Origin: Betaproteobacteria bacterium
GTDB lineage: Bacteria > Pseudomonadota > Gammaproteobacteria > Burkholderiales > Usitatibacteraceae
Assembly (NCBI GenBank): GCA_016711875.1
Contig: JADJSD010000001.1
Span: 248,001-312,000 of the forward strand
Direction of reading: 5' to 3'
Length of the DNA stretch: 64,000 nt
Part shown: positions 1 through 8,638 of the stretch, piece after piece
How positions within the stretch are numbered: position 1 is the stretch's first letter
Layout of the letters: each line of letters starts with the position of its first letter
Notes under the pieces: generated by a model
Seen by the model: the letters and a program-made list of their open reading frames with translations, nothing else
Databases searched by the model: none
Told to the model about the DNA's origin: nothing
Made by a program: the position numbers and the translations under genes

Positions 1-748
1 TGTACGACTTCTTCTTCGTCAGGCCGGTCTTCTTGTACTCGGCGTAAAGACCGCCGAGCTTGACCGGGCCGATCGTGAAGGAGCCACCAAGCGAGTTGGC
101 TTCCTGTTCCTTGAGGGTGGCCGAAGCGTCCTCGATCTTCTCGTACGCGTAGAACACGTAGATCGGGCCCTTGCCCCAGGTGACGCTGGCCGCCATTTCC
201 TGCGGGTCCAGCGAAGCCGTCTTGCCTTCGTTGGCACCGTAGGACACGCGGGCCGCGAAGCCGGCGAGGTTGGGCGACCAGTACTGGACGACGTTCTGGG
301 CGCGGCGATCGTGGTTGCCACGGTCGTTGTTGATGCCCGTGATGCCACCGATCGTCAGGTCGCCGAACGGATCGACGGCCGTCGTGGCGGACTTGTACGG
401 GGTATCCCAGCGGCCCATGAGAATGCTGCCGAAGCCGCCTTGCAGGCCGATGCCGCTGTTGCGCGCGGCGAAGGTCGTGTCGTTCTGGTCCGGCTTGAAC
501 GCGGTCTCGAGCTGGAAGAAGGCCTTGAGGCCGCCACCCAGGTCCTCGGTACCACGAACGCCGAGCAGCGACGACTGGTCGCTGACGCGATTGCGGCGCA
601 CCACGGGGGAAGCACCACCCTTCGCCTCGACGGACTCGAACATCACGTAGACGCGACCGTAGAGGGTCACCGGATTCGCGGTCTGGGCCATGGCGGCCGG
701 GGCAACGCTCGCCGCCGCCACTGCCAGAGCGATCAGTTTCTTGTTCAT
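1..748 (-). CDS. Gram-negative porin (Porin_4 type), 3' end cut by window edge
   Basis: Outer-membrane trimeric beta-barrel porin for passive diffusion of small solutes. Starting at ATG 748 the product has a Sec signal peptide (MNKKLIALAVAAASVAPAAMA), then TANPVTLYGRVYV, the typical first strand of betaproteobacterial porins. Further family-like stretches include SSLLGVRGTEDLGGGLKAFF and GFGSILMGRWDTPYK (constriction loop region). About 249 codons are present; the C-terminal strands and terminal aromatic residue lie outside the window. A good ribosome site (AAAGGAG) sits 7 nt before the ATG. It is transcribed away from trpC with its own leader. Confidence 0.9.
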   Translation of the reverse strand, partial: MNKKLIALAVAAASVAPAAMAQTANPVTLYGRVYVMFESVEAKGGASPVVRRNRVSDQSSLLGVRGTEDLGGGLKAFFQLETAFKPDQNDTTFAARNSGIGLQGGFGSILMGRWDTPYKSATTAVDPFGDLTIGGITGINNDRGNHDRRAQNVVQYWSPNLAGFAARVSYGANEGKTASLDPQEMAASVTWGKGPIYVFYAYEKIEDASATLKEQEANSLGGSFTIGPVKLGGLYAEYKKTGLTKKKSY

Positions 749-954
749 CAGAATCTCCTTTGTTTGAAGTGAGGCCGAATTCACTTGAAGCGCTGTAAAC
801 CGCTAGGGGATCTATGCCCCGATTCTTGGCACTTCTCCCATCAATCCTTTGAGAAGCCAATCGCATCATGCCAAACCCTAGGGCTTCTCTCAAGGGGGGG
901 GTGTAAACCCCGCAACAAGCACCCTCTCCTGTTGCGCCCGTGCAACGGGTCCGG
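749..954. other. Porin upstream region with nested inverted repeats
   Basis: Longest non-coding stretch of the window, between the porin start and the trpC stop. It contains AAGTGA-N8-TCACTT (767-772/781-786) close to the porin start. It also has three mutually complementary copies: GAGAAG-type at 832-837 (as CTTCTC on plus), GAGAAGCC at 851-858 and GGCTTCTC at 882-889. A 7-bp stem CGCAACA/TGTTGCG lies at 911-917/930-936, just past the trpC stop and without a T-run. I could not pick a confident -35/-10 pair for the porin. Confidence 0.5.
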
Positions 955-1749
955 TTACCACTGGCCGAAGAGCCGGGACAACTCCGCACCGGGCTCGTCG
1001 GCAGCCATGAAGGCACCCCCAACTAAGTAGGCGCTCACATTAGCACACTTGAGCCGAGCGACGTCGTCCGGTGTCGAAATTCCGCTCTCCGTGACCAGCA
1101 CCCGGCCGGCCGGTACGCGGTCGAGCAGCCCGATCGTCGTGTCGAGCGAGGTCCCGAAGGTCCGCAGGTCGCGATTGTTGATCCCGACGAGGGGGGTCGC
1201 CAAGCGAAGCGCCCTTTCGAGCTGCGCGCCATCGTGCGACTCGACCAGCACGTCCATGCCGAGCCCGTGCGCGAGGCTCTCCAACTTCCCGAGTTCGGCA
1301 TCCGGCGCCGCATCCATGATGAGCAGGATGCAGTCCGCGCCCCAGGACCGGGCTTCGAACACCTGGTACGGATCGACGATGAAATCCTTGCGGATCACGG
1401 GGAGCAGGCAGGCACCGCGCGCAGCGCGCAAGTCGTCCTCGCTCCCGCCGAAGAACTCGCGATCCGTGAGCACGGACAAGCACGCCGCCCCGTTGTCTTG
1501 GTATGAAGCGGCGATACGCGCCGGATCCAGATCCGCCCGGATGAGCCCCAGGCTGGGGCTCGCCCGCTTGATCTCCGCGATGACGGCCGGCTTGCCCGAC
1601 GCGATCTTCGCGCGAAGGGCCCGCTCAAACCCCCTCGGCGCGTCAGCCTCGAGAGCGTCGCGCTCCACGGCCTCTATCGGCCGGCGTTCCCGCGCCTCGG
1701 CGATTTCCCGCCGCTTGACCTCGAGGATGCGTTGAAGGATGTCGGCCAT
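955..1749 (-). CDS. trpC: Indole-3-glycerol-phosphate synthase
   Basis: Converts carboxyphenylamino-deoxyribulose phosphate to indole-3-glycerol phosphate in tryptophan synthesis. The 264-aa product is a complete TIM barrel with the family landmarks: AEIKRASPS near residue 58 (catalytic Lys), VLTDREFFGG, RKDFIVDPYQ, VESHD, INNRDLRTF and VTESGI near the C-terminus. No PRAI (TrpF) domain is fused, as usual for betaproteobacteria. The start codon is separated from the trpD stop by one base, so it is the last gene of trpE-G-D-C. Confidence 0.97.
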   Translation of the reverse strand: MADILQRILEVKRREIAEARERRPIEAVERDALEADAPRGFERALRAKIASGKPAVIAEIKRASPSLGLIRADLDPARIAASYQDNGAACLSVLTDREFFGGSEDDLRAARGACLLPVIRKDFIVDPYQVFEARSWGADCILLIMDAAPDAELGKLESLAHGLGMDVLVESHDGAQLERALRLATPLVGINNRDLRTFGTSLDTTIGLLDRVPAGRVLVTESGISTPDDVARLKCANVSAYLVGGAFMAADEPGAELSRLFGQW

Positions 1750-1750
1750 C

Positions 1751-2785
1751 TCATCCGGCCTTCGCGAGACCGCGCGTGAAGGCGACCAGGCGGTCCAGCT
1801 GGGCGCGGGCGGCCCCGGAGGCGAGGGTCTCCCCGGCGAGCTTCACGCCGTCCGAAAGGCCCGTCACGACGCCCGAGACGTGCAGCGCCGCCGCGGCATT
1901 GAGGACGACGATGTCGCGCGAGGGGCCGGGCTCGTTGGCCAGCACCGCGAGCACGCGGGCCCGTGATTGCTCCGGCCCCGGGACCTGCACGGCCTCGATG
2001 GGGGCGGTCGCGATACCGAACTGCCCGGGTTCCAGGTCGTATTCGATGATGTTCCCGTCACGAAGCTCGGCCACGTGAGTGGGACCCGTGATGGTGATCT
2101 CGTCGAGTCCGTCGGCGCCGTGGACGGTGAGGACATGGCGGCTGCCGAGCATCTGCAGCACCCGTGCCTGGATGCCCACGAGATCCGGGTGGAAAACGCC
2201 CATCACCTGGTTCGGGGCGCCCGCCGGATTCGTGAGCGGGCCCAGGATGTTGAGGATGGTGCGCATGCCCAGTTCCTTGCGCACGGGCGCGGCGTGCTTC
2301 ATGGCCGGGTGGTGGTTCGGCGCGAACATGAAACCGAGTCCCACCTCGCGCAGGCACAGGCCGACCTGCTCCGGCGCGAGCGAGAGGTTCACGCCCAGGC
2401 TCTCCAGCACGTCGGCGCTGCCGGAGCGGGACGAAACCGAACGACCCCCGTGCTTCGCCACGCGCGCCCCGGCTGCAGCCGCGACGAACGCAGCCGTGGT
2501 CGAGATGTTGAAGGTGTGGGCCTTGTCCCCGCCGGTGCCGCAGGTGTCGACCAGGTGATCGAGGCCCGCGGTCTCCACTTTCGTCGAGAATTCCCGCATC
2601 ACGAACGCGGCCGCGGCGATCTCCGAGACGGACTCCGTCTTCACGTGAAGGCCCATGAGGATGGCGGCGAGCTGCACCGGCGTCACCTTGCCCTCCATCA
2701 CCTGGCGCATGAGGTCGACCATCTCGTCGTAGAAGATCTCGCGCTTGTCGCAGAGGCGGTTGATCGCTTCCTGGGCGGTGAACAT
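1751..2785 (-). CDS. trpD: Anthranilate phosphoribosyltransferase
   Basis: Transfers phosphoribosyl from PRPP to anthranilate. The 344-aa product starts MFTAQEAINRL at ATG 2785; the frame stays open upstream, but that part overlaps trpG and is a shadow. Family motifs are visible: DTCGTGGDKAHTFNIST (PRPP/glycine loop), KHGGRSVSSRSGSADVLE, and NILGPLTNPAG. The length is standard. The gene lies 2 nt after trpG and 1 nt before trpC, consistent with translational coupling. Confidence 0.97.
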   Translation of the reverse strand: MFTAQEAINRLCDKREIFYDEMVDLMRQVMEGKVTPVQLAAILMGLHVKTESVSEIAAAAFVMREFSTKVETAGLDHLVDTCGTGGDKAHTFNISTTAAFVAAAAGARVAKHGGRSVSSRSGSADVLESLGVNLSLAPEQVGLCLREVGLGFMFAPNHHPAMKHAAPVRKELGMRTILNILGPLTNPAGAPNQVMGVFHPDLVGIQARVLQMLGSRHVLTVHGADGLDEITITGPTHVAELRDGNIIEYDLEPGQFGIATAPIEAVQVPGPEQSRARVLAVLANEPGPSRDIVVLNAAAALHVSGVVTGLSDGVKLAGETLASGAARAQLDRLVAFTRGLAKAG

Positions 2786-2787
2786 GG

Positions 2788-3354
<567 letters not shown>

Positions 3355-3364
3355 CGCGGGCTCC

Positions 3365-4843
3365 TCAGGCGGCGGGGGCGTCGAGCCCCTCGTTCACGCG
3401 CTCGGCGGCCGCGAGGAGGGCGCGCGCCTTGTTGCGCGTCTCGAGCCACTCGCTCTCCGGAATGGAATCGGCCACGATGCCGGCAGCCGCCTGCACGTGA
3501 AGCTTGCCGTCCTTCACGACCCCGGTGCGGATCGCGATCGCGAGGTCGAGGTTGCCGTTGAAGCCCAGGTAGCCCGCCGCGCCCGCATACACCCCCCGGC
3601 GTTCCGTCTCCAGCTCATCGATGATCTCCATCGAGCGCACCTTCGGCGCCCCCGTCACCGTGCCCGCCGGGAATGTGGCGCGCAGCAGTTCCATCGGCGT
3701 GAGCGAGGGATCGACCTCGCCCTCGACGTTGGAGACCATGTGCATCACGTGGGAGTAGCGCTCGACCACCATCTGCTCGGTGACCTTCACGGTGCCCACC
3801 CGAGCGATGCGCCCGATGTCGTTTCGGCCCAGGTCGATGAGCATCAGGTGCTCGGCGCGCTCCTTCGGGTCGCTCACCAGTTCGCGCTCCATCGCGAGGT
3901 CCTTCTCGGGTGTCCCTCCCCGCTTTCGGGTGCCCGCGATGGGGCGCACGGTGACCTTGTCGCCTTCCCGGCGCACGAGGATTTCCGGCGACGCCCCCAC
4001 GAGCTGGCTGTCGCCGAAGTCGAAATAGAACATGTAGGGCGAGGGATTGATCGAGCGCAGCGCGCGATACAGGTGAACGGCGGACCCGGGGTAGGCCTGC
4101 GTGAGCCGCTGCGAAACCTGCACCTGCATGATGTCGCCGTCGGTGATGTAGCGCTTCGCCTTCGCGACCGCGGCGTAGAACGCCTGCTCGCCGATATTGG
4201 ATCGCGGGGGCTCCGGGGAGGCGATGCGCTCGTGGGGGGGGAGACGGGCCTCGCCGCGGAGCCGGCCGCGCAGGGCCTCGAGCTTCGTCCGCGCGCTCGC
4301 GAACGCGCCCGCCTCGCGCGGATCCGCGTAGACGATGAGGTGCACCTTGCCCGACAGGTTGTCGACGACCGCAAGCTCGTCCGACAAGAGAAGCCGGATG
4401 TCCGGCAGACCGATCGGGTCCGGCCGCGAATCGTTCGCGAGGCGCGATTCGATGTAGCGGACGGTGTCGTAGGAGAAATAGCCGGCGAGCCCGCCGGTGA
4501 AGCGCAGCCCGGAAGCGAGCGGCGCGGCCGCCAGGCGCTTCATGTACTCGTCGACGAAGGCGAGCGGGTCGCCCGCATCGCGTTCCTCGACGACCTGGCC
4601 GTCGCGGATCACCTTCGCCCGCCCGCCGCCCACCTCGATGCGCTCGCGCGCCGCCAGGCCGATGATCGAATAGCGGCCGAAACGCTCGCCGCCGATCACC
4701 GATTCGAGCAGGTACGTGCCCGGCGCATCGGCGAGCTTCAGGTAGAGCGCGAGGGGCGTGTCGAGATCGCAGAGGGTCTCGAGCGTGAGGGGGACTCGGT
4801 TGAAGCCGGCGCGAGCCAGCGCGAGGAATTCGGTCTCAGTCAT
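3365..4843 (-). CDS. trpE: Anthranilate synthase component I
   Basis: Chorismate-binding large subunit that makes anthranilate from chorismate. The 492-aa product has the N-terminal regulatory part (LLESVIGGERFGRYSIIG, containing the LLES tryptophan feedback motif) and the C-terminal chorismate domain: IAGTRKRG, HLMLIDLGRNDIGRIA, TFPAGTVTGAPKVRSMEII and YAGAAGYLGFNG. It is the first gene of trpEGDC. The 125-nt gap to gph contains a TACAAT hexamer (4979-4984, minus) but no recognisable leader peptide or attenuator. Confidence 0.97.
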   Translation of the reverse strand: MTETEFLALARAGFNRVPLTLETLCDLDTPLALYLKLADAPGTYLLESVIGGERFGRYSIIGLAARERIEVGGGRAKVIRDGQVVEERDAGDPLAFVDEYMKRLAAAPLASGLRFTGGLAGYFSYDTVRYIESRLANDSRPDPIGLPDIRLLLSDELAVVDNLSGKVHLIVYADPREAGAFASARTKLEALRGRLRGEARLPPHERIASPEPPRSNIGEQAFYAAVAKAKRYITDGDIMQVQVSQRLTQAYPGSAVHLYRALRSINPSPYMFYFDFGDSQLVGASPEILVRREGDKVTVRPIAGTRKRGGTPEKDLAMERELVSDPKERAEHLMLIDLGRNDIGRIARVGTVKVTEQMVVERYSHVMHMVSNVEGEVDPSLTPMELLRATFPAGTVTGAPKVRSMEIIDELETERRGVYAGAAGYLGFNGNLDLAIAIRTGVVKDGKLHVQAAAGIVADSIPESEWLETRNKARALLAAAERVNEGLDAPAA

Positions 4844-4968
4844 GGGTCACCACGGGGTTCTCGGTTCGAAAGGGAAGGCGGCGGGACGCGTTCAGCGCCA
4901 GCTATGCCATCGCCAGTCGAGCGGAAGACCGCGCAGTGCCATTTTCGCCAGGGGAAACCGAAGGGAAA

Positions 4969-5643
4969 TCAGGCCGCCATTGTAATCGATTTGGCCACTT
5001 CCTCCACCGTCGCGACCACGGCGTCGGCCCCGAGCACCTCGACCGCGAGGCCCTCGCGGTAGCCATAGGGCACCACCACGACGGCGCAGCCCGCGGCGCG
5101 GGCCGAATCCACGTCGTTGCGCGAATCGCCCACCATGAGGGCCTCGCCCGGCGCCACGCCGAGCTTCGCCACCGCGTGCAGCATCGGTTCCGGGTGGGGC
5201 TTCTTGTTCGCCACCGTGTCGCCCGAGACCACCACGCCCATGAAGCGCATGAGCCCGGTGCGCTCGAGCAGCGGCAAGGTGAACCGCGCGGCCTTGTTCG
5301 TCACGCAGCCCATGACGATGCCGGCGCGGGCCAGCGCCTCCATGCCCTCGACGACACCCGGATAGGGCCGCGTGCGAACCGCCAGGCCCGCGAGATAGAG
5401 CCGCTCGAACACCTCGAGCGCGTGCGCCGCAGCCTCGGGTCCTGCTCCGCCCGCCGCCTCGAGACTGCGCGCGACGAGGTTCTGGACGCCCTTGCCGATG
5501 TAGTCGCGGATCTGCGCTTCCGGCAGCGGCGCGCGGCCGATCTCCGCGAGCATCGCGTTGGCGCATGCCGCGAGGTCCGGGGCGGTGTCGAGAATCGTAC
5601 CGTCGAGGTCGAACAGGACGGCGCGAATCGTCGCGCCGTTCAT
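4969..5643 (-). CDS. gph: Phosphoglycolate phosphatase (HAD family)
   Basis: HAD-superfamily hydrolase that removes phosphate from 2-phosphoglycolate. The 224-aa product has motif I LFDLDGTILDT (nucleophile Asp about residue 11), a helical cap, the VTNKAARF motif II region, the KPHPEP lysine motif and MVGDSRNDVDSARAAG (acidic motif IV). The start ATG overlaps the rpe stop (ATGA), so rpe and gph are coupled, and the pair lies directly upstream of the trp genes. Related HAD phosphatases are possible, but the rpe neighbourhood favours Gph. Confidence 0.93.
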   Translation of the reverse strand: MNGATIRAVLFDLDGTILDTAPDLAACANAMLAEIGRAPLPEAQIRDYIGKGVQNLVARSLEAAGGAGPEAAAHALEVFERLYLAGLAVRTRPYPGVVEGMEALARAGIVMGCVTNKAARFTLPLLERTGLMRFMGVVVSGDTVANKKPHPEPMLHAVAKLGVAPGEALMVGDSRNDVDSARAAGCAVVVVPYGYREGLAVEVLGADAVVATVEEVAKSITMAA

Positions 5644-6302
5644 CGGGCGCCTGCCAGCGCCCCGCGCAGTTTCGCCATCGCGGCCTTGCGATCCTTCTCG
5701 CCGAAGACCGCCGAGCCGGCGACGAAGGTGTCGGCACCGGCCTTCGCCACGGCCGCGATGTTGTCGGCCTTCACGCCGCCATCGACCTCGAGCCAGATGT
5801 CGCGTCCGCTCGCGTCGATGCGCCGCCGGGCTTCCGCAATCTTGGGCAGCGCCGAGGCGATGAACGACTGGCCGCCGAAGCCCGGGTTCACGCTCATGAT
5901 GAGGATGAGGTCCACCTTGTCCATCACGTGGTCGAGCCAGGCGAGCGGCGTGGCCGGGTTGAACACGAGGCCGGCCTTGCAACCCTGGTCGCGGATGAGC
6001 GAGAGCGTGCGGTCGATGTGCTCGCTCGCCTCGGGATGGAAACTGATGATCGACGCCCCGGCCTTCGCGAAGTCCGGCACGATGCGGTCGACGGGCTTCA
6101 CCATGAGGTGCACGTCGATCGGCACGCTCGAATGCGGCTTGATCGCCTCGCACACCAGCGGTCCGACGGTGAGGTTCGGCACGTAGTGGTTGTCCATCAC
6201 GTCGAAATGGATGAGGTCGGCACCGGCGGCGATGACGTCGCGAACTTCGTCGCCCAGGCGGGCGAAATCGGCGGAAAGCAGGCTGGGGGCGATGCGGGCC
6301 AT
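5640..6302 (-). CDS. rpe: Ribulose-phosphate 3-epimerase
   Basis: Interconverts ribulose-5-P and xylulose-5-P in the pentose phosphate pathway or Calvin cycle. The 220-aa TIM barrel starts MARIAPSLLSADFARLG. Metal/catalytic residues are in place: H32 and D34 (IHFDVMDNHY), H65 (DVHLMV) and D174 (EVDGGV). MSVNPGFGGQ is the phosphate-site motif. It is the first gene of an rpe-gph unit. Confidence 0.97.
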   Translation of the reverse strand: MARIAPSLLSADFARLGDEVRDVIAAGADLIHFDVMDNHYVPNLTVGPLVCEAIKPHSSVPIDVHLMVKPVDRIVPDFAKAGASIISFHPEASEHIDRTLSLIRDQGCKAGLVFNPATPLAWLDHVMDKVDLILIMSVNPGFGGQSFIASALPKIAEARRRIDASGRDIWLEVDGGVKADNIAAVAKAGADTFVAGSAVFGEKDRKAAMAKLRGALAGAR

Positions 6303-6376
6303 GGCGAGGAATTCCGGGTGGAAAAGTGAAAATTCTACGCGATCGCCCGCCCCCCTTCCCGGCCGGGGAATCCTGC

Positions 6377-6382
6377 TACCAT
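6377..6382 (+). promoter_or_regulatory. Candidate extended -10 of apaG (leaderless)
   Basis: TGC-TACCAT fits an extended -10 (TGn-TAnnnT). It ends 6 nt before the apaG ATG, and no Shine-Dalgarno sequence fits in between, so transcription would start at or next to the start codon. This is a visual call with no convincing -35. Confidence 0.35.
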
Positions 6383-6388
6383 CATCCG

Positions 6389-6772
6389 ATGCATGACGCC
6401 AAGAAATACGGGGTCGCCGTCACGGCGCACTCGACCTACCTGCCGGACCAGTCGGACGAGGAAGACGACCGGTACGTCTTCGCCTACACCATCCGCATCA
6501 CGAACACGGGCAGCGTCGCTGCCCAGCTCGTGAGCCGCCACTGGATCATCACGGACGCGGAGAACCAGGTCCAGGAAGTGCGCGGCATGGGCGTCGTCGG
6601 CGAGCAGCCCGTGCTCAAGCCCGGCGACACGTTCGAGTATTCGAGCGGCTCGTCGATTCCCACGGCCGTGGGAACGATGCGCGGAACCTACCAGCTGGTG
6701 GCCGAGGACGGCACGCGCTTCGACGCGCCGATTCCCGAGTTCTCCCTGAGCGTCCCCCGGGTCCTGCACTAG
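6389..6772 (+). CDS. apaG: ApaG family protein (Co2+/Mg2+ efflux-associated)
   Basis: Small immunoglobulin-like beta-sandwich protein of the ApaG family. Its biochemical role is unclear, though loss affects Co/Mg resistance in enterics. I start at ATG 6389 (MHDAKKYGVAVTA), giving 127 aa as in the family; an in-frame ATG at 6326 would add 21 residues unlike the family. Conserved parts are FAYTIRITNTG, LVSRHWIITDA, the VRGMGVVGEQPVLKPG glycine motif and GSSIPTAVGTMRGTY. It is divergent from rpe and convergent with a 35-aa minus-strand gene. Confidence 0.93.
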   Translation: MHDAKKYGVAVTAHSTYLPDQSDEEDDRYVFAYTIRITNTGSVAAQLVSRHWIITDAENQVQEVRGMGVVGEQPVLKPGDTFEYSSGSSIPTAVGTMRGTYQLVAEDGTRFDAPIPEFSLSVPRVLH

Positions 6773-6876
6773 CGGGGCGGATCGCCGTCGTCGCGCTTCT
6801 TCTTCGGCAGCGTCCACCACACGATGCCGATCGCGATCGCGAGCGCGAGCACCACCTCGAGAAAGACCCAGCCCAT
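6769..6876 (-). CDS. 35-aa single-pass membrane miniprotein
   Basis: Short reading frame on the minus strand. It starts at ATG 6876 after a strong ribosome site (GAGGGGAG, about 7 nt away) and a TATAAT box at 6906-6911. The product begins MGWVFLEVVL and runs through about 20 hydrophobic residues ending IVWW, followed by TLPKKKRDDGDPPR. That is one membrane helix with a positive then acidic cytoplasmic tail. Its TAG stop overlaps the apaG stop. I do not recognise a named family. The helix/tail layout, ribosome site and promoter make it a credible gene. Confidence 0.65.
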   Translation of the reverse strand: MGWVFLEVVLALAIAIGIVWWTLPKKKRDDGDPPR

Positions 6877-6905
6877 CGCCGCTCCCCTCGTCATCGACGT
6901 CCGTG

Positions 6906-6911
6906 ATTATA
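6906..6911 (-). promoter_or_regulatory. -10 box (TATAAT) of the 35-aa gene
   Basis: Perfect TATAAT on the minus strand, 29 nt upstream of the ATG at 6876. It lies back to back with the mltA -10 at 6940-6945. No clear -35. Confidence 0.5.
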
Positions 6912-6939
6912 GGGGCGCGCCGGGCGATGCCCGCGCGGA

Positions 6940-6945
6940 TATACT
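6940..6945 (+). promoter_or_regulatory. Candidate -10 of mltA (TATACT), leaderless
   Basis: TATACT followed by only 7 nt before the mltA ATG at 6953. The expected transcription start would fall at the start codon, so the mRNA would be leaderless. No Shine-Dalgarno is visible. Confidence 0.4.
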
Positions 6946-6952
6946 CGCCGCG

Positions 6953-8242
6953 ATGCCGCCCGCCCCTCGATACGCCCTCGCAATCCTTCTCGCGGCCCTG
7001 CTCTCGGCCTGCGCCACGCCCGCGCCGGAGCCGCGCAAGGCCGACCTGCCCTCCTGCCCGCCGGCCGAGAAGCCGGTTTGCCCCGCGCCGCCGACCGTCG
7101 CGGTCGCGCCTTCACCTTCGCCGTCGCCTGCCCCGGAGCCTGCGCCGATCCCGGAGGTGGAGTACCGCGGACGCCTGCAGCAGGTCGCCTGGGCCGATCT
7201 GCCCGACTGGGGCCGCGAGACGCTTCGCGAATCCCTCGTGGCCTTCTCGCGCGGATGCGCGGAGCTCGCGAAGCTGGACGCGTGGAAGGTCGCCTGCGCC
7301 GCCGCGGCTTCCGTGCCGCCTTCCGCGAATGAGCGCGAGGTCGCCGCCTTTTTCACGGCGAACTTCGACCCGCACCAGGTCATCAACGCGGATGAAACCA
7401 CCGCCGGCATCGTGACGGGCTACTACGAGCCGCTGCTGCGCGGCAGCCGCCATCGCACCGCGACCTACCGCTACCCGATCTACGCCGTGCCGCAGGACCT
7501 CGTGGTGATCGACCTCGCCACCGTCTACCCCGACCTCAAGCACAAGCGCCTGCGCGGTCGCCTCGATGGCAACCGGGTGGTGCCCTACTACGCGCGAGGG
7601 GACATCGACCGGGAGGACACGCCGCTCAAGGGGCTCGAGATCGCGTGGGTCGACGATCCCATCGAGCTCTTCTTCCTGCACATCCAGGGCTCGGGCCAGG
7701 TGCGCTTCGAGAACGGGGAGAGCCTGCGCGTCGGCTACGCGGAGCAGAACGGCCATCCCTTCCGCTCCGTGGCGCGACTGCTGATCCAGAAGCGCGAGCT
7801 GCCTGCGGAACGGACTTCGCTCCAAGGCATGAAGGACTGGGCCCGGCGTCATCCGAAGAAGGTGAAGCAGTATCTCGACGCGAATCCGAGCTACGTGTTC
7901 TTCAAGGTGCTGGAGTCGAACCTGCCCGGGCCGATCGGGTCGCTCGGCGTTCCGCTCACGGCCGAGCGCTCCATCGCCGTCGACCCGCGCGTGATTCCGC
8001 TCGGCGTTCCGGTGTATCTCGCGACGACCTTTCCGGGCTCGCCCCGGCCGCTCAATCGCCTCATGGTGGCCCAGGACACCGGCGGCGCCATCAATGGCGG
8101 CGTGCGCGCCGACTTCTTCTGGGGCTTCGGTGACGAGGCCGGAGCCCTCGCGGGTCGCATGAAGCAGTCCGGACGCCTGTGGGTATTGCTGCCCAAGGGC
8201 TACGCCCCACCCACCCTCGTTCCGACAGGAGCCGCATCATGA
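6953..8242 (+). CDS. mltA: Membrane-bound lytic murein transglycosylase A
   Basis: Outer-membrane lipoprotein that cleaves peptidoglycan glycan strands to 1,6-anhydromuropeptides. ATG 6953 gives 429 aa with a lipoprotein signal (lipobox LSAC, Cys20); the longer upstream frame lacks a signal. A proline-rich linker is followed by the MltA domain (TAGIVTGYYEPLLRGS, IQGSGQVRFENG) and the C-terminal 3D domain. The 3D domain contains SIAVDPRVIPLGVPVYL and VAQDTGGAINGGVRADFFWG with its catalytic Asp residues. The stop overlaps the next start (ATGA). Confidence 0.95.
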   Translation: MPPAPRYALAILLAALLSACATPAPEPRKADLPSCPPAEKPVCPAPPTVAVAPSPSPSPAPEPAPIPEVEYRGRLQQVAWADLPDWGRETLRESLVAFSRGCAELAKLDAWKVACAAAASVPPSANEREVAAFFTANFDPHQVINADETTAGIVTGYYEPLLRGSRHRTATYRYPIYAVPQDLVVIDLATVYPDLKHKRLRGRLDGNRVVPYYARGDIDREDTPLKGLEIAWVDDPIELFFLHIQGSGQVRFENGESLRVGYAEQNGHPFRSVARLLIQKRELPAERTSLQGMKDWARRHPKKVKQYLDANPSYVFFKVLESNLPGPIGSLGVPLTAERSIAVDPRVIPLGVPVYLATTFPGSPRPLNRLMVAQDTGGAINGGVRADFFWGFGDEAGALAGRMKQSGRLWVLLPKGYAPPTLVPTGAAS

Positions 8243-8619
8243 CCTTCGCCTACTGGTGTGTCCTGGTTGCGATCCTGCTGCCCTACGGTACGGTCGGGAT
8301 CGCGAAATGGAGCCGCCGCTACGACAATCACGCGCCCCGCGACTACCTGGCCGGTCTGGAAGGTCGTCGCAAGCGCGCCTTCCACGCGCACCTCAATCAC
8401 TTCGAGGCACTGCCGGCCTTCGCCGCGGCGGTGATCATCGCGCACCTGTGCAAGGCGCCCCAGGGCTGGGTGGATGCTCTCGCGGGCGCGTGGGTATTCC
8501 TGCGCGTGGCCTATACGTGGGCCTACCTCGTCGACCGGGCGACCGCGCGCTCCCTGCTGTGGATGGGCGCCCTCGCCTGCGTGGCCGGGCTTTTCGTCGC
8601 GGCCGCCGCCGGCCGCTAG
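8239..8619 (+). CDS. MAPEG family membrane protein
   Basis: 126-aa integral membrane protein with about four hydrophobic helices. The HLNHFEALPAFAAAV segment near residue 55 matches the conserved Asn/Glu motif of the MAPEG superfamily (microsomal glutathione transferase-like). RVAYTWAYLVDRATARSLLW is also family-like. The substrate is unknown; bacterial members are mostly uncharacterised. The start overlaps the mltA stop by ATGA, so the two are translationally coupled. Its stop faces the dsbC stop, 19 nt away. Confidence 0.85.
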   Translation: MTFAYWCVLVAILLPYGTVGIAKWSRRYDNHAPRDYLAGLEGRRKRAFHAHLNHFEALPAFAAAVIIAHLCKAPQGWVDALAGAWVFLRVAYTWAYLVDRATARSLLWMGALACVAGLFVAAAAGR

Positions 8620-8638
8620 CACCGCCCGCGGGGCGGGA

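Noticed and set aside
862..881. Sigma-54 promoter for the porin (TTTGGCATGATGCGATTGGC on minus)
   Set aside because: The GG-N10-GC spacing does not fit; the GG and GC elements are out of register.
911..936. Hairpin after trpC as a rho-independent terminator
   Set aside because: The 7-bp stem with a 12-nt loop is not followed by a T-run on the minus strand.
4844..4968. Tryptophan leader peptide or attenuator before trpE
   Set aside because: No short frame with clustered Trp codons and no terminator-like stem is visible.
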